From contig NC_079385.1 in the NCBI RefSeq assembly GCF_021018895.1, positions 231,759-295,758 of the forward strand: DNA of 64,000 nucleotides, given 5' to 3'. The notes beneath the pieces are model-generated. The model did not search any database. It was not told where the DNA came from and saw only the letters and a program-made list of their open reading frames with translations. The translations under genes and the position numbers were made by a program. Numbering within the stretch: position 1 is the first letter of the stretch; the number at the start of each line of letters is the position of its first letter. Positions 62,520 through 64,000 of this stretch are shown here, one piece after another. This stretch comes from Seriola aureovittata. Lineage: Eukaryota > Chordata > Actinopteri > Carangiformes > Carangidae.

Positions 62520-64000
62520 ATACCTCATTGTAAAGCTTAGATTCTCCTCTTTCCAACAATCGTCGGCTTTCCATCCTATCACAAACCTCTTGTTATTAAC
62601 CAGACATTTATTGTGGTCAATTTTAGGCAGCTTTCAGTGCTGGGTCAGAGGTCATATCTGGTCTCTATATTTAAGCTGCTATTTCAGGATAGCATTATCT
62701 GATTTATTGGAGTAATACCTCATTGTGAAGCTTATATTCTATTCTTTCCAACAAGTGTTGTTTTTCCATCTTATCACAAACCCCATGTTATTAACCACAC
62801 ATTTAATTTGGTCAATTTTAGGCAGTTTTCAGAGCTGGATCAGAGGTCAAATCTGGTCTCTACATTAAAGCTGCTATTTCATGATAGCATTATCTCATTT
62901 ACTGCAGTAATACCTCATTGTAAAGCTTATATTCTCTTCTTTCCAAAAAGTGTTGGCTTTCCATCTTATCACAAACGTCCTGTTATTAACCAGACATTTA
63001 ATTTGGTCAATTTTAGGCAGCTTTCTATTCAAGCTGATATTTCAAGATAGCATTATCTGATTTACTGGAGTAATACCCAATTGTAAATATTAGATTCTCC
63101 TCTTATCCAACAATTGTTGGCTTTCCATCCTATCACAAACCTCTTGTTATTAACCAAACATTTATTGTGGTCAATTTTAGGCAGCTTTCAGAGCTGGGTC
63201 AGAGGTCAAATCTGGTCTCTATATTTAATCTGGTATTTCTGGCTAGCATTATCTGATTTACTGGAGTAATACCTCATTGTAAAGCTTAGATTCTATTCTT
63301 TCCAACAAGTGTTGGCTTTCATCCTAACACAAACCTCCTGTTATTAACCAGACATTTAATGTGGTCAAATTTAGGCAGCTTTCAGAGCTGGGTCAGAGGT
63401 CAAATCTGGTCTCTATATTTAAGCTATTTCATGATAGCATTATCTGATTTACTGGAGTAATACCTCATTGTAAAGCTTAAATTCTCCTCTTTCCAACAAG
63501 TGTTGGCTTTCCATCCTATCACACACCTCCTGTTATTAACCAGACATTTAATGTGGTCAATTTTAGGCAGCTTTCAGAGCTGGGTCAGAGGTCAAATCTG
63601 GTCTCTATATTTAAGCTGGTATTTCTAGCTAGCATTATCTGATTTACTGGAGTAATACCTCATTGTAAAGTTCATATTCAGAGCAATACAAAGAGATCAA
63701 CACTCGTAATGTTAAACCCTCTGGTGACTAGCAGCACATTGTTGAATTCTGGTTACATTCAGCTGTCTTGAAAAGGCCAGCAGGAAAACTGTATTTATGT
63801 TTTTACATATCCTCCTGTATTTCTACTGAACCTGCTTCAAATGAAACATGTTGTTCAGTAGTTTAAAGTTTACATTCTGTTCTTTCCAACAAGTGTTGGC
63901 TTTCCATCCTGTTTCACACCTCCTGTTATTAACCAGACATTTAATGTGGTCAATTTTAGGCAGCTTTCAGAGCTGGGTCAGAGGTCAAATCTTCATTCAT
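62520..64000 (+). repeat. Tandem repeat A block, start of a further unit
   Basis: About eight units. The last bases (aaatcttcattcat) are the known transition into repeat B, so another macro-unit probably continues beyond the window. Confidence 0.88.

Overview
The window looks like vertebrate nuclear DNA, most likely a teleost fish. Genes are split by GT-AG introns, most of the sequence is repeat families, and retroelements of several classes are nested in one another. There are no rRNA or true tRNA genes, no CRISPR array and no prokaryotic operon. A 500-bp run of N (54051-54550) is an assembly gap.

Backbone. Three families of short tandem repeats recur in a fixed order with a gene: repeat A (about 190-195 bp), repeat B (about 216 bp, with an acidic exon-like ORF inside), a G-rich/zinc-finger relic block, repeat C, then a SET-domain gene. 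The order A-B-relic-C-SET is seen at about 3.9-10.6 kb and 23.2-35.8 kb, in inverted orientation at about 54.6-60.5 kb, and starts again at 61.5-64 kb. I read it as a macrosatellite-like or segmentally duplicated unit carrying one gene per unit. The only full-length gene copy is 31516-35753: 12 exons with consistent phases and 796 codons. It joins an N-terminal C2HC zinc-finger-like motif, a tyrosine-recombinase-like (Crypton-type) region and a C-terminal KMT5A/SET8-like SET domain. The other copies are truncated or broken.

Retroelements in the backbone. A Ty3/gypsy element (14781-23244, 970-bp LTRs, TSD TAAA) lies in repeat A. A second copy enters from the left edge (1-3893) and shares its right-hand junction, so element and flank were duplicated together. 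Both copies carry the same tRNA-derived SINE inside gag. The gag/pol overlap has a slippery heptamer TTTAAAC just before the gag stop and a perfect 9-bp hairpin 8 nt downstream. There are also a solo LTR (12806-14160, TSD CCTG), an internally deleted BEL/Pao element (26633-29036, TSD CTCTT), a 342-bp non-LTR insertion with 12-bp TSDs, and a 112-bp minisatellite.

Maverick/Polinton. At 36574-52193 a 15.6-kb Maverick/Polinton (adintovirus-like) element sits in repeat A with 6-bp TSDs (CTCATT) and inverted repeats of about 530-550 bp. The rightward block holds a spliced left-end gene, protein-primed type B DNA polymerase, packaging ATPase and three small proteins. The leftward block holds an adenain-like protease, major capsid protein, a basic minor virion protein, a penton-like minor capsid protein, a chromodomain integrase and unknown accessory ORFs. 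The two blocks converge on back-to-back poly(A) signals near 44.92-44.97 kb. Replication, virion and integration functions are all recognisable. The penton-like gene has a frameshift, and one small gene may also be split.

The least explained items are the six-exon, all-phase-1 gene at the Maverick left end (37260-38812), the right-end accessory ORFs, the poly(A) leaders before several Maverick start codons, the recombinase-SET fusion, and the gene-bearing macrorepeat with a large inverted duplication centred near 61.03 kb.
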